A DNA stretch of 64,000 bases from an uncultured Lachnospiraceae bacterium (GCA_910579225.1 CAJTTI010000005.1:123367-187366); one strand, 5' to 3'; counted from the stretch's first letter, positions 44,632 through 54,233 are shown. Notes: generated from the sequence alone by a model not told the origin. Program-made: numbers and translations.

Positions 44632-45161
44632 CCCTTACACCCTTCACACCCTTTTCTTCCTATCATAAGGTCCTCGTCAATGCAGGCTTCAATCGGTAGC
44701 AGAGAGCAAATCGCCTGGGCAGAGATTCCTTCTCCCGCTCCCGTAAATCCCAGTCCCTCTTCCGTCGTTGCCTTAATATTGACCTGATCCGGCTCCAGAT
44801 GCAGCGTCTCTGCCACATGTTTTACCATATCAGGAATATGAGACGCCATCCTGGGACGCTGTGCGATGATCGTCGCGTCAATGTTGACAATCTGATAATC
44901 CTTTTCCTCCAGAAGCTGACCCACATGCTTCAGAAGCTGAAGGCTAGAGATTCCTTTGTATGCCGGATCCGTATCCGGAAAATGCTTCCCGATATCCCCA
45001 AGTGCCGCTGCGCCCAAAAGTGCATCCATCACCGCATGCAGAAGCACATCCGCATCCGAGTGTCCCAGAAGCCCTTTTTCATAAGGAATCTTCACCCCAC
45101 CCAGTATCAGATCCCTTCCCTCCGTCAAACGATGTACATCATATCCCATTCCTACTCTCAT
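44616..45161 (-). CDS. ispF: 2-C-methyl-D-erythritol 2,4-cyclodiphosphate synthase with cysteine-rich tail
   Basis: MEP-pathway enzyme: DVHRL (metal Asp/His), LGHSDADVLLHAVMDA, FPDTDPAYK, and the trimer/catalytic TTEEGLGFTGAGEGI. The core ends near residue 160, but here the protein continues with DEDLMIGRKGCEGCKGCPKN, a 20-residue tail with three cysteines that normal IspF (about 157-160 residues) lacks. The tail could bind metal or be a by-product of the overlap with the next gene. Confidence 0.92.
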   Translation of the reverse strand: MRVGMGYDVHRLTEGRDLILGGVKIPYEKGLLGHSDADVLLHAVMDALLGAAALGDIGKHFPDTDPAYKGISSLQLLKHVGQLLEEKDYQIVNIDATIIAQRPRMASHIPDMVKHVAETLHLEPDQVNIKATTEEGLGFTGAGEGISAQAICSLLPIEACIDEDLMIGRKGCEGCKGCPKN

Positions 45162-45191
45162 ATGATTCTCTCCTGCTTTTTATTTTGTGTC

Positions 45192-46049
45192 TCAGCCCCG
45201 AATCCGGATCCAGTCCCCTGGAATGATGTCCACAGCTCCATCTTCCGGACCGTTGATCCACCGATCCGGTGCAATCACTATTTTGTCCGGATTCCGGTTC
45301 AGCCATGCACCCCACCAGCTGAAAGAACTGTTGGCCACAATATGATGGCGGCACAGACTCATCAGCTGCATATCCCGGTAACTGTCCGCTCCGATATTTC
45401 CTTCCACAAAGCAGCAGTCCTGCGCTGTAAAATGTTCCTTTGCCCATGGAAAATCATTGGTAAAGATATAGAACACTACCTGCCCTTTACACCGTCTTCG
45501 AAAATCATCCATGGCTTTCCGATAATAATCCAGCGTACAAATATCCTGAAGATAGGGAAAGCGCAGATAGTCTCCCCTGCGGATATGGACGCTGACCGCA
45601 CAGGTCTTCTGAATTCTGCCTGCCCATTCCTTTGATACTCCCAGCAATTCCGGAAAACGGTATATTTTCCGGATACGCTCGCTAATATCCTGAAAATACC
45701 ATTCACACTGCCAGTATCCTTCTATATAATAACCATCCAGTTTCAATACCTGGTCGTCAAATTTGTAAGACTCATTGTTATACAGAGTCTTTTTCCGAAA
45801 AGGCGTCCTTTTCAAAAATTCGGTCCAGTGATTTTGTTTCAGATAACCCAGACTGCGGATCTCTTCCTTTTCCGCAAACGGACAGTCTATCCCAAACACC
45901 TTGTCCAGCTCAAAATCATTGTGTACATGATGATCTGCATACTTGGTCACATCAATCTTCACCTCTGTCCCAAGGCTCTGCATCTTCAGAACCAGCGCAT
46001 ACTGAAACATCTGATTGCCAAGCCCGCCGTCAATCCATATGATATTCAT
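45192..46049 (-). CDS. Alpha-1,2-fucosyltransferase (GT11)
   Basis: GT11-type enzyme: GGLGNQMFQYAL at the N-terminus, the donor-site VHIRRGDYL, and the C-terminal NSSFSWWGAWL. Transfers fucose to a glycan at the cell surface. The ATG at 46049 (AAGGAG upstream) gives 285 residues; the frame reaches 46091 without a good RBS. It stands just downstream of the tRNA-Met terminator and is not in a larger glycan cluster here. Acceptor not known. Confidence 0.88.
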   Translation of the reverse strand: MNIIWIDGGLGNQMFQYALVLKMQSLGTEVKIDVTKYADHHVHNDFELDKVFGIDCPFAEKEEIRSLGYLKQNHWTEFLKRTPFRKKTLYNNESYKFDDQVLKLDGYYIEGYWQCEWYFQDISERIRKIYRFPELLGVSKEWAGRIQKTCAVSVHIRRGDYLRFPYLQDICTLDYYRKAMDDFRRRCKGQVVFYIFTNDFPWAKEHFTAQDCCFVEGNIGADSYRDMQLMSLCRHHIVANSSFSWWGAWLNRNPDKIVIAPDRWINGPEDGAVDIIPGDWIRIRG

Positions 46050-46094
46050 ATCACTCACCAGCTCCTTATATCTGCCATTGTACAAACTCATACA

Positions 46095-46135
46095 TAAAGA
46101 ATGCGGAAAGCATCCTGAATCTCCATGCTTTCCGC
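46095..46135 (-). terminator. Terminator of tRNA-Met
   Basis: Minus-strand GCGGAAAGCAT and ATGCTTTCCGC (46125-46135 and 46103-46113) form a perfect 11-bp stem, followed by TCTTTATG. Confidence 0.85.
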
Positions 46136-46149
46136 CGCCTAATCATTCA

Positions 46150-46223
46150 TAGCGAGAGGGGGACTCGAACCCTCGACACCACGGGTATGAACCGTGTGCT
46201 CTAGCCAGCTGAGCTATCTCGCC
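46150..46223 (-). tRNA. tRNA-Met (anticodon CAU)
   Basis: Minus-strand cloverleaf: acceptor GGCGAGA / TCTCGCT, D stem GCTC/GAGC, anticodon stem CACGG / CCGTG around TTCATAC, T arm GAGGG-TTCGAGT-CCCCC, discriminator A. 74 nt. The pattern resembles elongator Met; an Ile2 (lysidine) tRNA with the same CAU anticodon cannot be excluded by eye. Confidence 0.9.
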
Positions 46224-46254
46224 ATATTCTTTTCGTCGTTCAACCGACTTCGTT

Positions 46255-46283
46255 ATAATACCAAAACTCCCGTCAGTTGTCAA
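46255..46283 (-). promoter_or_regulatory. Promoter of tRNA-Met
   Basis: Minus-strand TTGACA (46278-46283), 17-nt spacer, TATTAT (46255-46260). Confidence 0.8.
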
Positions 46284-46334
46284 CAGTTTTTTTCAAATTT
46301 TTCGACCATATTGCTGTGGTTCCCCAAGCCCGAC

Positions 46335-47873
46335 CTAAAACTTGACAATCAGCACATCATCCAGCATCCGGATAGAACCTGTGGACGGATACGACGGCAT
46401 TTCCTGAATCTCCGGAAGTCCTGCATACTCCCCGGCTTCCATATACACCGGATCAAAATTGCACCACATCTTCATTGTCACTTTCCAGGAATAGCTGTTG
46501 ATAATGCTGGAATGATCATAAGGAATGATATGAATCTCCTTAAACTCCGGAATGTTAGCCATAGTATAGTCATACTTCTCGTATTCATTGATGTATACAA
46601 CAGGTGTCTCTGCCGTATATCCTTCCGCTCCTCTGATCTGTGCGCTCAAAGCCGTAAAATAACTAATAGCCTGAGACTGCATAAATTCCGCTTTCAGATA
46701 ACAGATATTGTCAATACGGCAGAACATCACATTCAGGATCAAAAGCAGTGCGATACTGCCTCCTGTCAACAGACGCTCCACGCTTCTACCGGCCACCTGA
46801 ATCTTGATACAGGAAAGCCAGCCAGCTTCCATCAGCCAGGCCACATAGACAAAAATCATCAGCTCTCCGTAAGTCATCATGGAATCCACCAGTTCTGCCC
46901 CGCACATAAAATAGATAAAATGCACCGCCAGCGGCAGACAGAACACCAGTACCGATACCTGAAGACCAAGAAAGATGTCTTTCTTAAAGCAGCCATACAA
47001 CAGACAGAGCGTCGCGATCCCCGCCAGAACCAAAATCAATTGATATACCACATCAGCAGAGAAGGGATACATATTTCCAATTGTTCCATCTGTGGGCACG
47101 AAAAATTCCCTGTAGGCTGTCAGAATACGTCTCAGATAACCTTTCACGGAAGTTGTTCCCATATTGTTGATTCCCTGATAATCTGATAGCTGCATTCCGG
47201 TTCTCCAAAGAGCTGTCTGATTCAATACGAAGTACAGGCCGATTGCTCCCAATAAAGAGAGTACGCTTCTACATGCCATCCGGAAAAAATCCATCCAGTC
47301 CCCATGCTCTCTGCATGCGGTCTCTTTCAGCATATAGATCAGAATCACACTTACATACACTGGTATATTAGCCTGATAAACCCCTGCCGAACAGGCCATA
47401 AGAAGAAGTCCGGCCAGGTACAGATACCATTTACTGCATTTGCAGCAAATATATGCACCCAATATCCCCATCCATGTACCCAGAAAATAGTACGGAGCCG
47501 TAAACATATAGCCAAATGTACTGGCAACCGCCGGAAAGACAATCAGCGTCCCGCTCAGACCGATCACCAGCCATTTATTTTTGATCTCAAACAGTTTTAT
47601 AAGAGTAACTGCACACCCGGCCACAAACGCAATCGTCATCAGTCCGTGAAACAGAGGGGTGCTGTAATGTCCGCTGCCAAGGAAAAATCTGCTGAAAGAG
47701 TCCAATATACCCAGCATCCATCTGCCCAGCGAATACGTCAGGCCAATATGAAACAGGCCTGCGTCGTCGTGAAATGAAAATTTATTAAAAAGCATCATTC
47801 CATGGGCCAGAATTCCCCATAGAAACGTACTCCATATGGCTGTTTTATTCTTTTCCAGCTGCTCTTTTATCAA
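46335..47873 (-). CDS. GtrII-type membrane glucosyltransferase, 512 aa
   Basis: About ten to twelve membrane segments. The first extracellular loop HGMMLFNKFSFHDDAGLFHIG carries the acidic pair DD expected in lipid-phosphate-sugar-dependent (GT-C-like) enzymes, followed by SLGRWMLGILD. A C-terminal soluble domain of about 120 residues follows the last span. This is the Glucos_trans_II (GtrII) family, which transfers glucose from undecaprenyl-phosphate onto a surface polymer. Divergent from a GtrB-like gene at 48.1 kb, with which it could form a pair. Confidence 0.82.
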   Translation of the reverse strand: MIKEQLEKNKTAIWSTFLWGILAHGMMLFNKFSFHDDAGLFHIGLTYSLGRWMLGILDSFSRFFLGSGHYSTPLFHGLMTIAFVAGCAVTLIKLFEIKNKWLVIGLSGTLIVFPAVASTFGYMFTAPYYFLGTWMGILGAYICCKCSKWYLYLAGLLLMACSAGVYQANIPVYVSVILIYMLKETACREHGDWMDFFRMACRSVLSLLGAIGLYFVLNQTALWRTGMQLSDYQGINNMGTTSVKGYLRRILTAYREFFVPTDGTIGNMYPFSADVVYQLILVLAGIATLCLLYGCFKKDIFLGLQVSVLVFCLPLAVHFIYFMCGAELVDSMMTYGELMIFVYVAWLMEAGWLSCIKIQVAGRSVERLLTGGSIALLLILNVMFCRIDNICYLKAEFMQSQAISYFTALSAQIRGAEGYTAETPVVYINEYEKYDYTMANIPEFKEIHIIPYDHSSIINSYSWKVTMKMWCNFDPVYMEAGEYAGLPEIQEMPSYPSTGSIRMLDDVLIVKF

Positions 47874-48050
47874 AATGTTCCATCCTCTGCTTTCTTTCCA
47901 AAATCCTGCACACTGCTTCGCCGCAGCAAAAAATCAGATACCTGCACAACTCGCAGTCCAAATCCTGCAGTTTCTGCTATTCTGCTTATCTTAACACAAA
48001 ATATGATGTTTGGAAATAACTATTTTCCCATCATTTTCCTTAATTATGCG

Positions 48051-48079
48051 TTGACTGAATATTTACAATATATTAAAAT
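48051..48079 (+). promoter_or_regulatory. Promoter of the GtrB-like gene
   Basis: TTGACT (48051-48056), 17-nt spacer, TAAAAT (48074-48079), upstream of the gene starting at 48138. Confidence 0.65.
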
Positions 48080-48137
48080 GCTGTATTAGAGTAAAAATAT
48101 CCCTGTATCCAGGAGAGCCGCAGCAGAAAGGGCACGC

Positions 48138-49079
48138 ATGTTAACAATCATTATTCCCTGTTTTAATGAAGAAGAATCCATCCCCTATTTTTATCGGGAA
48201 GCCAGCCGGGTATTATGGGGCATGGGCTGTTCTTACGAACTGATCTTCGTAGACGATGGTTCCACAGACCGTACGCTTACTTTATTAAAAGAACTGGCAG
48301 CATCAGACTGTCATGTCCGGTTTCTGTCATTTTCTAAAAATTTTGGAAAAGAATCTGCCATGTATGCCGGCTTCTGCAACGCCTCCGGCGATTATGTGGC
48401 GGTTATGGATGTGGATATGCAGGATCCGCCGTCTCTGCTGCCTCAGATGCTGGACATTCTGGAAAATCAACCTTATGACTGTGTCGGCACCAGGCGTACA
48501 GACCGGGAAGGAGAACCGGTCATCCGAAGCTGGTTCGCCCATCGCTTTTACCGGCTGATCAATAAGATCTCTGATGTCAATATTGTGGACGGTGCAAGAG
48601 ACTTCCGTTTAATGAAGCGCCCCATGGTGGATGCCGTTGTGGCTACCGGCGAATACAACCGCTTTTCCAAAGGGATCTTTGGATGGATCGGCTTTCAAAC
48701 ATACTGGCTTTCTTACGAAAATACAGAACGGGTGGCCGGCAGAACCAAATGGAACTTCTGGAAACTCTTTAAATATGCCATTGACGGAATCCTGAATTTT
48801 TCTCAGATTCCTCTCAGTATCTCTTCCTGGTTTGGGATTTTTATGACATTTTTCGCCGCATTAATGATGATGTTCATCATCATCCGAAAGGCTCTGTTCG
48901 GTGATCCGGTCAACGGCTGGGCGTCCCTGATCTGTGTCATTATCTTTATCGGCGGCATCCAACTGTTCTGCATTGGCATCATGGGACAGTACATTGCCAA
49001 AATCTATCTGGAAACAAAAAAAAGACCTCATTACATTATAGCCGAGAGCAATCTGGAGGATACGAAAATCATCCGGTAA
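48138..49079 (+). CDS. GtrB-like family 2 glycosyltransferase (undecaprenyl-phosphate glucosyltransferase type)
   Basis: GT2 enzyme of 313 residues: IIPCFNEEESIPYFY, IFVDDGSTDRT and the catalytic DVDMQDPP (DxD/QD), then WIGFQTYWLSYENTERVAGRTK, and two C-terminal transmembrane spans (about 235-260 and 268-292). It makes a lipid-linked sugar on the cytoplasmic face. The partner is plausibly the divergent GtrII-type enzyme; the flippase (GtrA) is not seen in this window. RBS AGAAAGGGCACGC. Confidence 0.88.
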   Translation: MLTIIIPCFNEEESIPYFYREASRVLWGMGCSYELIFVDDGSTDRTLTLLKELAASDCHVRFLSFSKNFGKESAMYAGFCNASGDYVAVMDVDMQDPPSLLPQMLDILENQPYDCVGTRRTDREGEPVIRSWFAHRFYRLINKISDVNIVDGARDFRLMKRPMVDAVVATGEYNRFSKGIFGWIGFQTYWLSYENTERVAGRTKWNFWKLFKYAIDGILNFSQIPLSISSWFGIFMTFFAALMMMFIIIRKALFGDPVNGWASLICVIIFIGGIQLFCIGIMGQYIAKIYLETKKRPHYIIAESNLEDTKIIR

Positions 49080-49142
49080 TCAGGAAAGCATATCCCCATT
49101 GTCCAATTTTTCACTTTAAGAAATATATGCTGACAGGCACAC

Positions 49143-49175
49143 CAAAAAGGCTGCCGCAAAAACGACAGCCCCCTT
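49143..49175. terminator. Bidirectional terminator between the GT2 gene and thrS
   Basis: GGCTGCCG and CGACAGCC pair; on the minus strand TTTTTGG follows, on the plus strand CCCCCTTCTTT. Placed between two convergent genes. Confidence 0.75.
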
Positions 49176-49197
49176 CTTTCCTGGCACAAAATGCCAG

Positions 49198-51159
49198 TTA
49201 TTTCTGTTCTTCAACCTCAATTTTACGAATTTCCTTCGTCCGGATCTCCTTACATACTGCATCAATAAATTCTTTCAGTTCCTTCTGGCCTTCATCCCCC
49301 AGAAAACGGCTTCTGACAGATACTTTGCCTTCTGACTCTTCCTTCTCGCCAACTACCAGCATATACGGAACCTTTGCAAGCCTTGCCTCCCTGATCTTGT
49401 AGCCAATCTTCTCTGCCCTCATATCAATGTCAGACAAAATCCCGTTGGCTTTCAGTTCCTCATTTACTTTTTTGCCATAATCCAGATATTTATCAGAAAT
49501 CGGCAGTACTCGCACCTGCTCCGGACACAGCCAGGTGGGGAACATGCCTGCGTATTTCTCAATCAGCCAGGCCAGCGTCCGTTCATAACATCCGATAGAT
49601 GTTCTGTGGATAATATAGGGACGTACTTTCTCACCGTTCTGATCAATATAATACATGTCAAACTGCTCCGCCAGGAGTGCATCCCACTGGATAGTAATCA
49701 TGGTGTCTTCTTTGCCGTAGACATTTTTCGTATTGATATCTACTTTAGGGCCGTAAAACGCTGCCTCTCCCACATCTTCCACGAAGGGAATCTCCAGCTC
49801 AGTCAGAATTTCACGGATATGCTGCTCCGTCTCGTTCCATACTTCCGGAGCCCCGATATATTTCTCCCGGTTATCCGGATCCCATTTGGAGAGATGGTAG
49901 GTCACATCCTCTTCCACCCCCAGAGTGGTCAGGCATTTCTTCGCCAGAGCCATACAGCCTTTGAACTCTTCTACCATCTGGTCCGGCCGGACGATCAGGT
50001 GTCCTTCTGATATGGTGAACTGACGTACACGGGTCAGACCATGCATTTCTCCGGAATCTTCATTGCGGAACAAGGTAGAGGTCTCTCCATAGCGCAGCGG
50101 AAGATCCCTGTAGGATTTCTGACTTGCCTTGTAGACATAATACTGGAACGGACAGGTCATGGGACGGAGAGCAAACACTTCCTTATCTTTCTCCTCATCC
50201 CCGAGTACGAACATTCCTTCTTTATAATGATCCCAGTGACCGGATATTTTATAGAGATCGCTCTTCGCCATCAGAGGCGTCTTCGTGCGGATGTACCCCC
50301 AGTTGTTATCCTCTTCATCCTCAATCCATCTCTGCAGCGTCTGGATCATCTTTGCGCCTTTTGGCATCAAAAGAGGAAGTCCCTGACCGATCACGTCTAC
50401 TGTGGTGAACAGCTCCATCTCCCGGCCCAGTTTGTTGTGGTCCCGCTTTTTGATATCTTCCAGATGCTGCAGATACGCTTCCAGCTCTTCCTTCGTCGCA
50501 AAAGCGCTTCCGTAGATTCTCTGAAGCATGGCTCTGTCAGAATCTCCCCGCCAGTAAGCGCCGGAAGAAGAGGTCAGTTTGAACGCTTTGATGCCTTTGG
50601 TGCTCATCAGGTGGGGACCTGCACAAAGATCTACAAATTCTCCCTGGCGGTAAAACGAGATCTCCTCGCCCTCCGGCAGCTCCTGAATCAACTCTACTTT
50701 ATAAGATTCTCCTTTTTCTTCCATGAACCGGACCGCTTCCTCCCTCGGAAGTGTGAACCGCTCCAGCTTTGCTCCTTTTTTGATAATCTTTTTCATCTCT
50801 TTTTCAATCTTATCCAGATCTTCTCTTGAAAAAGGAGCTGCGTCAAAATCATAATAATACCCGGTATCAATGGCCGGTCCGATTGTCAGCTTCGCCTCCG
50901 GGAACAGATTCTTCACTGCCTCCGCCAGCACATGGGAGCATGTATGGCGCACTACCCGGAGTCCTGCTTCATCTCTTGCAGTCAGTACATTCAGGCTGCA
51001 GTCCCTGTCGATAACCGTCCGGAGATCCACTACTTCTCCGTCCACTTCCCCTGCACACGCCATGCGCGCAAGGCCTTCGCTGATATCAAACGCAATGTCA
51101 ATCACGGATTTATTTTCCGCATATTCCTTAACTGAACCATCCTTTAATGTAATCTTCAT
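49198..51159 (-). CDS. thrS: Threonyl-tRNA synthetase
   Basis: 653 residues. TGS domain (KITLKDGSVKEYAENKSV), N2 editing domain with HTCSHVLAEAVKNLFPEA, class II motifs 1-3 (RYGETSTLFRNEDSGEMHGLTRVRQF split across residues; PIIHRTSIGCYERTLAWLIE) and an anticodon domain. RBS TAGGAGGAACAC. Regulated by the T-box upstream. Its RBS leader carries the CAGAACTATAATAGGAGG form of the dispersed repeat. Confidence 0.95.
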   Translation of the reverse strand: MKITLKDGSVKEYAENKSVIDIAFDISEGLARMACAGEVDGEVVDLRTVIDRDCSLNVLTARDEAGLRVVRHTCSHVLAEAVKNLFPEAKLTIGPAIDTGYYYDFDAAPFSREDLDKIEKEMKKIIKKGAKLERFTLPREEAVRFMEEKGESYKVELIQELPEGEEISFYRQGEFVDLCAGPHLMSTKGIKAFKLTSSSGAYWRGDSDRAMLQRIYGSAFATKEELEAYLQHLEDIKKRDHNKLGREMELFTTVDVIGQGLPLLMPKGAKMIQTLQRWIEDEEDNNWGYIRTKTPLMAKSDLYKISGHWDHYKEGMFVLGDEEKDKEVFALRPMTCPFQYYVYKASQKSYRDLPLRYGETSTLFRNEDSGEMHGLTRVRQFTISEGHLIVRPDQMVEEFKGCMALAKKCLTTLGVEEDVTYHLSKWDPDNREKYIGAPEVWNETEQHIREILTELEIPFVEDVGEAAFYGPKVDINTKNVYGKEDTMITIQWDALLAEQFDMYYIDQNGEKVRPYIIHRTSIGCYERTLAWLIEKYAGMFPTWLCPEQVRVLPISDKYLDYGKKVNEELKANGILSDIDMRAEKIGYKIREARLAKVPYMLVVGEKEESEGKVSVRSRFLGDEGQKELKEFIDAVCKEIRTKEIRKIEVEEQK

Positions 51160-51264
51160 GTGTTCCTCCTATTATAGTTCTGTATTTGCTGCGAACAAAG
51201 TCCCTGGACCTGGAAGGATTTCCAGTTGCTCCCGCTTTCTGAAATCCTTCCGGGCTTTTCCCGG

Positions 51265-51520
51265 ACAGATGCAAAAATCCCTGAACAGTTTAAAGACTGT
51301 TCAGGGACGATATACGAAGTTACCGCGGTTCCACCCTGGTTGTGCGTATGCACCACTCATTTGACGATAACGGTGTCGGCCGGACTGCATAGTTCCTCTC
51401 CAGGGTGGTCTTCGGACCTCTTCCTCACAAAAGCCTTCCACCAGCACAGCTTCTTCTCTGGGTGATTCCCTGATCCTACTCTTCCTGTCTCTGCATTTTC
51501 CTGTTCAGTTGATGCTTACG
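51265..51520 (-). promoter_or_regulatory. T-box leader upstream of thrS
   Basis: Minus-strand T-box GGGTGGAACCGCGG (about 51322-51336) followed by a terminator with perfect 11-bp stem CCCTGAACAGT / ACTGTTCAGGG and ATTTTTGC (51273-51307). The stem I region upstream includes ATCACCCAGAG and a CCGACACCGTTATCGTC stem. Threonine specifier ACC is plausible. The downstream gene confirms the amino acid. Confidence 0.9.
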
Positions 51521-51523
51521 CCT

Positions 51524-51551
51524 ATTATATCACCAAACCCATCTCTGTCAA
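51524..51551 (-). promoter_or_regulatory. Promoter of thrS
   Basis: Minus-strand TTGACA (51546-51551), 16-nt spacer, TATAAT (51524-51529). The -35 overlaps the stop region of the upstream metallo-hydrolase gene (ends 51548). Confidence 0.8.
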
Positions 51552-52873
51552 GCCTTTTTCGCAGGAGTTTGACACTTCGCCCATACTGTCACAAGCCGGT
51601 CTTTTAGCTCCTGCGGAATATCCAGCTCACCAAACCCTTCCGCCCGCTCTGTGTGGATCGGATAGATGGCTTCCTTTGGATTCACGGCCCGGATCAGCTG
51701 TGCCAGCTGCTCCGCCGTGGCATGTCCGCTGGTATGCAGGCGCTTCACCTCCACGCCTTTTGCCTGCTGCCGCTTCAGAAACGCGTCCCACTTGGGGATA
51801 TAAGCCGCATTTTCCGGATCCAGATAGCCGTCCCACATGGAATAGACGATGACCGGCTTTACGTCCAGAAATTCATTGATAAATTTTTCACAAAATTCCT
51901 CCGGCTTGATCAGCGCCAGGAATCCGTGTTCCCGCATAAGGTCCTTCTGCTTTCGGGTTTTCTCCCAGGCTTTATGGCGAAACTCCTGATCCGGGCGCAG
52001 CGCATATACCTTTTCAAAACGGTACAGATCCGTTTTGGCGCCTGCAAGTTCGGTGAAGGTCCGAAGCTGCTGACAGACGTATTCATGATACGTATACAGA
52101 TACATCCCGTTCCTGCAGGCTGCCTGATAAAAGGACGCCAGGGAGTCCAGATTCGTGGAGGAACAGATCAAAAATGCATAGTTATGTTCCCGGAAATATT
52201 CCTGCGCCTCCACCTGAAGCTCCGCCTCGGTCTTCACCTTTTCTGAAAGCCGGTTCAGCATGGTGCCCTCGGTGATCAGAATGTCCACATCCCGCCTGCC
52301 GTTCCTTCGGATATACCAGTTCGTCATGGGAAGGAGCGCTTTGCCCCGGTATCCGTGTCCCCGGAAATCCCCGGTGTGCAGGATCGTCTTATCCGGCGTT
52401 TCGATCAGATACATATAAGCGTCGTAGGCGGAGTGGTCCACTTCATATCCGGTCACGGTGACCGGCCCGATGTCCATGGGCGTATCCCTCTTCACTTCCA
52501 CGATTCGGGCGTCGTCCTTCAATACCGCCAGCGCTTTCCGGGCGGAGGAAGCGGTCCTCTGATCCCGAGCCCGGGTCAGCGCCTGATAAATGTTGATCAT
52601 AACCTGTCTCGACGCCCCGCCCAGGTACAACCTGGTCTGCGTCGGGATCTCCAGAAATCTCCCGGCGTGGTCTCCGTGATAGTGGGTGAACAGGACGGCG
52701 TCCACCGGATCCCTCTCCCAGTCATGTTGATAATCCTCTTTTTTCTCCGCTCCGGGCAGAGACATGCCATAGTCGATCATGATACGGATGTTCTTTCCCT
52801 CTGCTATATAAGTGATAATGGTCACGCACCCGCCGATCTGGTTGCCCTGACGAATCTGGATCTCTGTCGCCAT
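51548..52873 (-). CDS. MBL-fold metallo-hydrolase, RNase J-like
   Basis: 441 residues from the ATG at 52873 (GGAGAGGCGTTT). FTHYHGDHAG (HxHxDH), ILHTGDFRGHG, SICSS-like FLICSSTNLDSL, and a C-terminal LHTSGHATAEQLAQLIRAVNPKEAIYPIHTERAEGF with the RNA-specificity (RMMBL) signature. Related to RNase J and beta-CASP proteins; the exact substrate is unknown. It lies between thrS and the accessory island and is transcribed like them. Confidence 0.82.
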   Translation of the reverse strand: MATEIQIRQGNQIGGCVTIITYIAEGKNIRIMIDYGMSLPGAEKKEDYQHDWERDPVDAVLFTHYHGDHAGRFLEIPTQTRLYLGGASRQVMINIYQALTRARDQRTASSARKALAVLKDDARIVEVKRDTPMDIGPVTVTGYEVDHSAYDAYMYLIETPDKTILHTGDFRGHGYRGKALLPMTNWYIRRNGRRDVDILITEGTMLNRLSEKVKTEAELQVEAQEYFREHNYAFLICSSTNLDSLASFYQAACRNGMYLYTYHEYVCQQLRTFTELAGAKTDLYRFEKVYALRPDQEFRHKAWEKTRKQKDLMREHGFLALIKPEEFCEKFINEFLDVKPVIVYSMWDGYLDPENAAYIPKWDAFLKRQQAKGVEVKRLHTSGHATAEQLAQLIRAVNPKEAIYPIHTERAEGFGELDIPQELKDRLVTVWAKCQTPAKKA

Positions 52874-52994
52874 AAACGCCTCTCCTTTTCGTGCTCCCTC
52901 TTCCTGATAAGAGTATCCTGTGCCTGCCGTTCCTCTTTCGGAAGCAAACTCCTCCCCTTGAAAAATAGACTGCTCTTTCAACAATTCCGGCCAG

Positions 52995-54233
52995 CTACAG
53001 CAGTTCCTCCCAGCCGGAACGGCCTTGATGCGACTTCAGGACGTCTTCCAGACGCTGGCCCGACACGCTCACCTCCCGCAGAATCCTGCGGTACTCCGAA
53101 GGATCTTCCGCACGATGCGATGCCTCCTTAAGCTGCTTAAGGGAGACGCTGCCCCATTCCCATTCCAGCAGATGGATGAGCCCATACAGTTCCCAGTCGC
53201 CATTTCGCTTTCTGCCGCTGACGATCAGCCACTGATGAAACAGATTGCTCGGGTCAAAATACATGACGATTACCTTCCAGTCCGCTTTCGGCGTTCCCGC
53301 AAGCTTCTCCTCATCCACAGCCAGCAGCGCGTTTTCGATTTTCTCCGTCATCAGAGGGCCCCGGCCCTCTTTGTCATGATACTTGTCGTATAATTTTATG
53401 GCTTCCAGAATATCCGACAGACTGTCCACCCCTTTTATGGCGTCTGTCATACTCTCTGCGTCTATCCTCTTATAAAGGTCAATCCACCGCTTCCGAAAGT
53501 CTGGCGTCTCCAAAAAGCCAGGCACAGGATCCGTAGACCGAAGGCGGTTTTCCGTATACCATGGTTCCGCAGAGGTTCTCGCAAGTCCCTGTCCTGTTTT
53601 TACGCGGCCAACGACATCCCCGAAAACCGGATAAACGAATTCCATCTGCTCTTCTATTGGCTTTTTCCCTTTCCTCCGTTCCGACGGAAAACTGCATGTC
53701 AGACGAATCCGTTCTTCCGGTTCCCCGTTCCGGCAGACCATACAGATACCCGTATCGTCGAACCGAAAGCCCAGCGCCGTACCGTCCTCCAGCACGATCT
53801 CCACGCTTCCGGTATGGCTGACCTGCTCATCAAACCACGGACCACGAAGGATTCTGTCAAAGGTGCGCCGGCTGAAAAAACCGCTGGTTTCCGGGGCAAA
53901 GACCATATGGGCCATACGTTCTTCCACTGGACTTCTGTAATCGTGCAGAGGTTTCAGATGATTGTAAATCATTTCCACAAGAATCCCTTTTAGAACGCTT
54001 TCGGAACCAGTCCGCGAAACCGTATCCATGGACACAAAACGCTGCCATTGTTCGATCTCATCCTTTACCTCATCCGTCTCATACTCGATCTGTAAGATAA
54101 AACGAATATATCCGTCTTCCCTGATATCCTCGAATCTCCAGTCCGGGTCCGTCCGGATCCAGAACCGGACTTCCCCGCCGGACAGCTCGCGGATACTGGC
54201 TCTCAGTTCTGCTTCTATTTTAAAATAGTTCAT
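52995..54233 (-). CDS. Hypothetical protein, 412 aa, first of the accessory island
   Basis: Starts at the ATG at 54233 (GAAAGGAATGAA); the frame extends to 54263. Mixed alpha/beta, no signal peptide or membrane span. An N-terminal beta-rich portion (EVRFWIRTDPDWRFEDIREDGYIRFILQIEY) is followed by a region with GTALGFRFDDTGICMVCRN. The C-terminus ends KSHQGRSGWEELL. No family recognised and no catalytic motif found. Ends 122 nt before the metallo-hydrolase start, so it may be co-transcribed with it. Confidence 0.7.
   Translation of the reverse strand: MNYFKIEAELRASIRELSGGEVRFWIRTDPDWRFEDIREDGYIRFILQIEYETDEVKDEIEQWQRFVSMDTVSRTGSESVLKGILVEMIYNHLKPLHDYRSPVEERMAHMVFAPETSGFFSRRTFDRILRGPWFDEQVSHTGSVEIVLEDGTALGFRFDDTGICMVCRNGEPEERIRLTCSFPSERRKGKKPIEEQMEFVYPVFGDVVGRVKTGQGLARTSAEPWYTENRLRSTDPVPGFLETPDFRKRWIDLYKRIDAESMTDAIKGVDSLSDILEAIKLYDKYHDKEGRGPLMTEKIENALLAVDEEKLAGTPKADWKVIVMYFDPSNLFHQWLIVSGRKRNGDWELYGLIHLLEWEWGSVSLKQLKEASHRAEDPSEYRRILREVSVSGQRLEDVLKSHQGRSGWEELL

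Noticed and set aside
51226..51465. 79-codon plus-strand frame upstream of thrS
   Set aside because: It lies over the T-box leader, whose motif and terminator explain the sequence.
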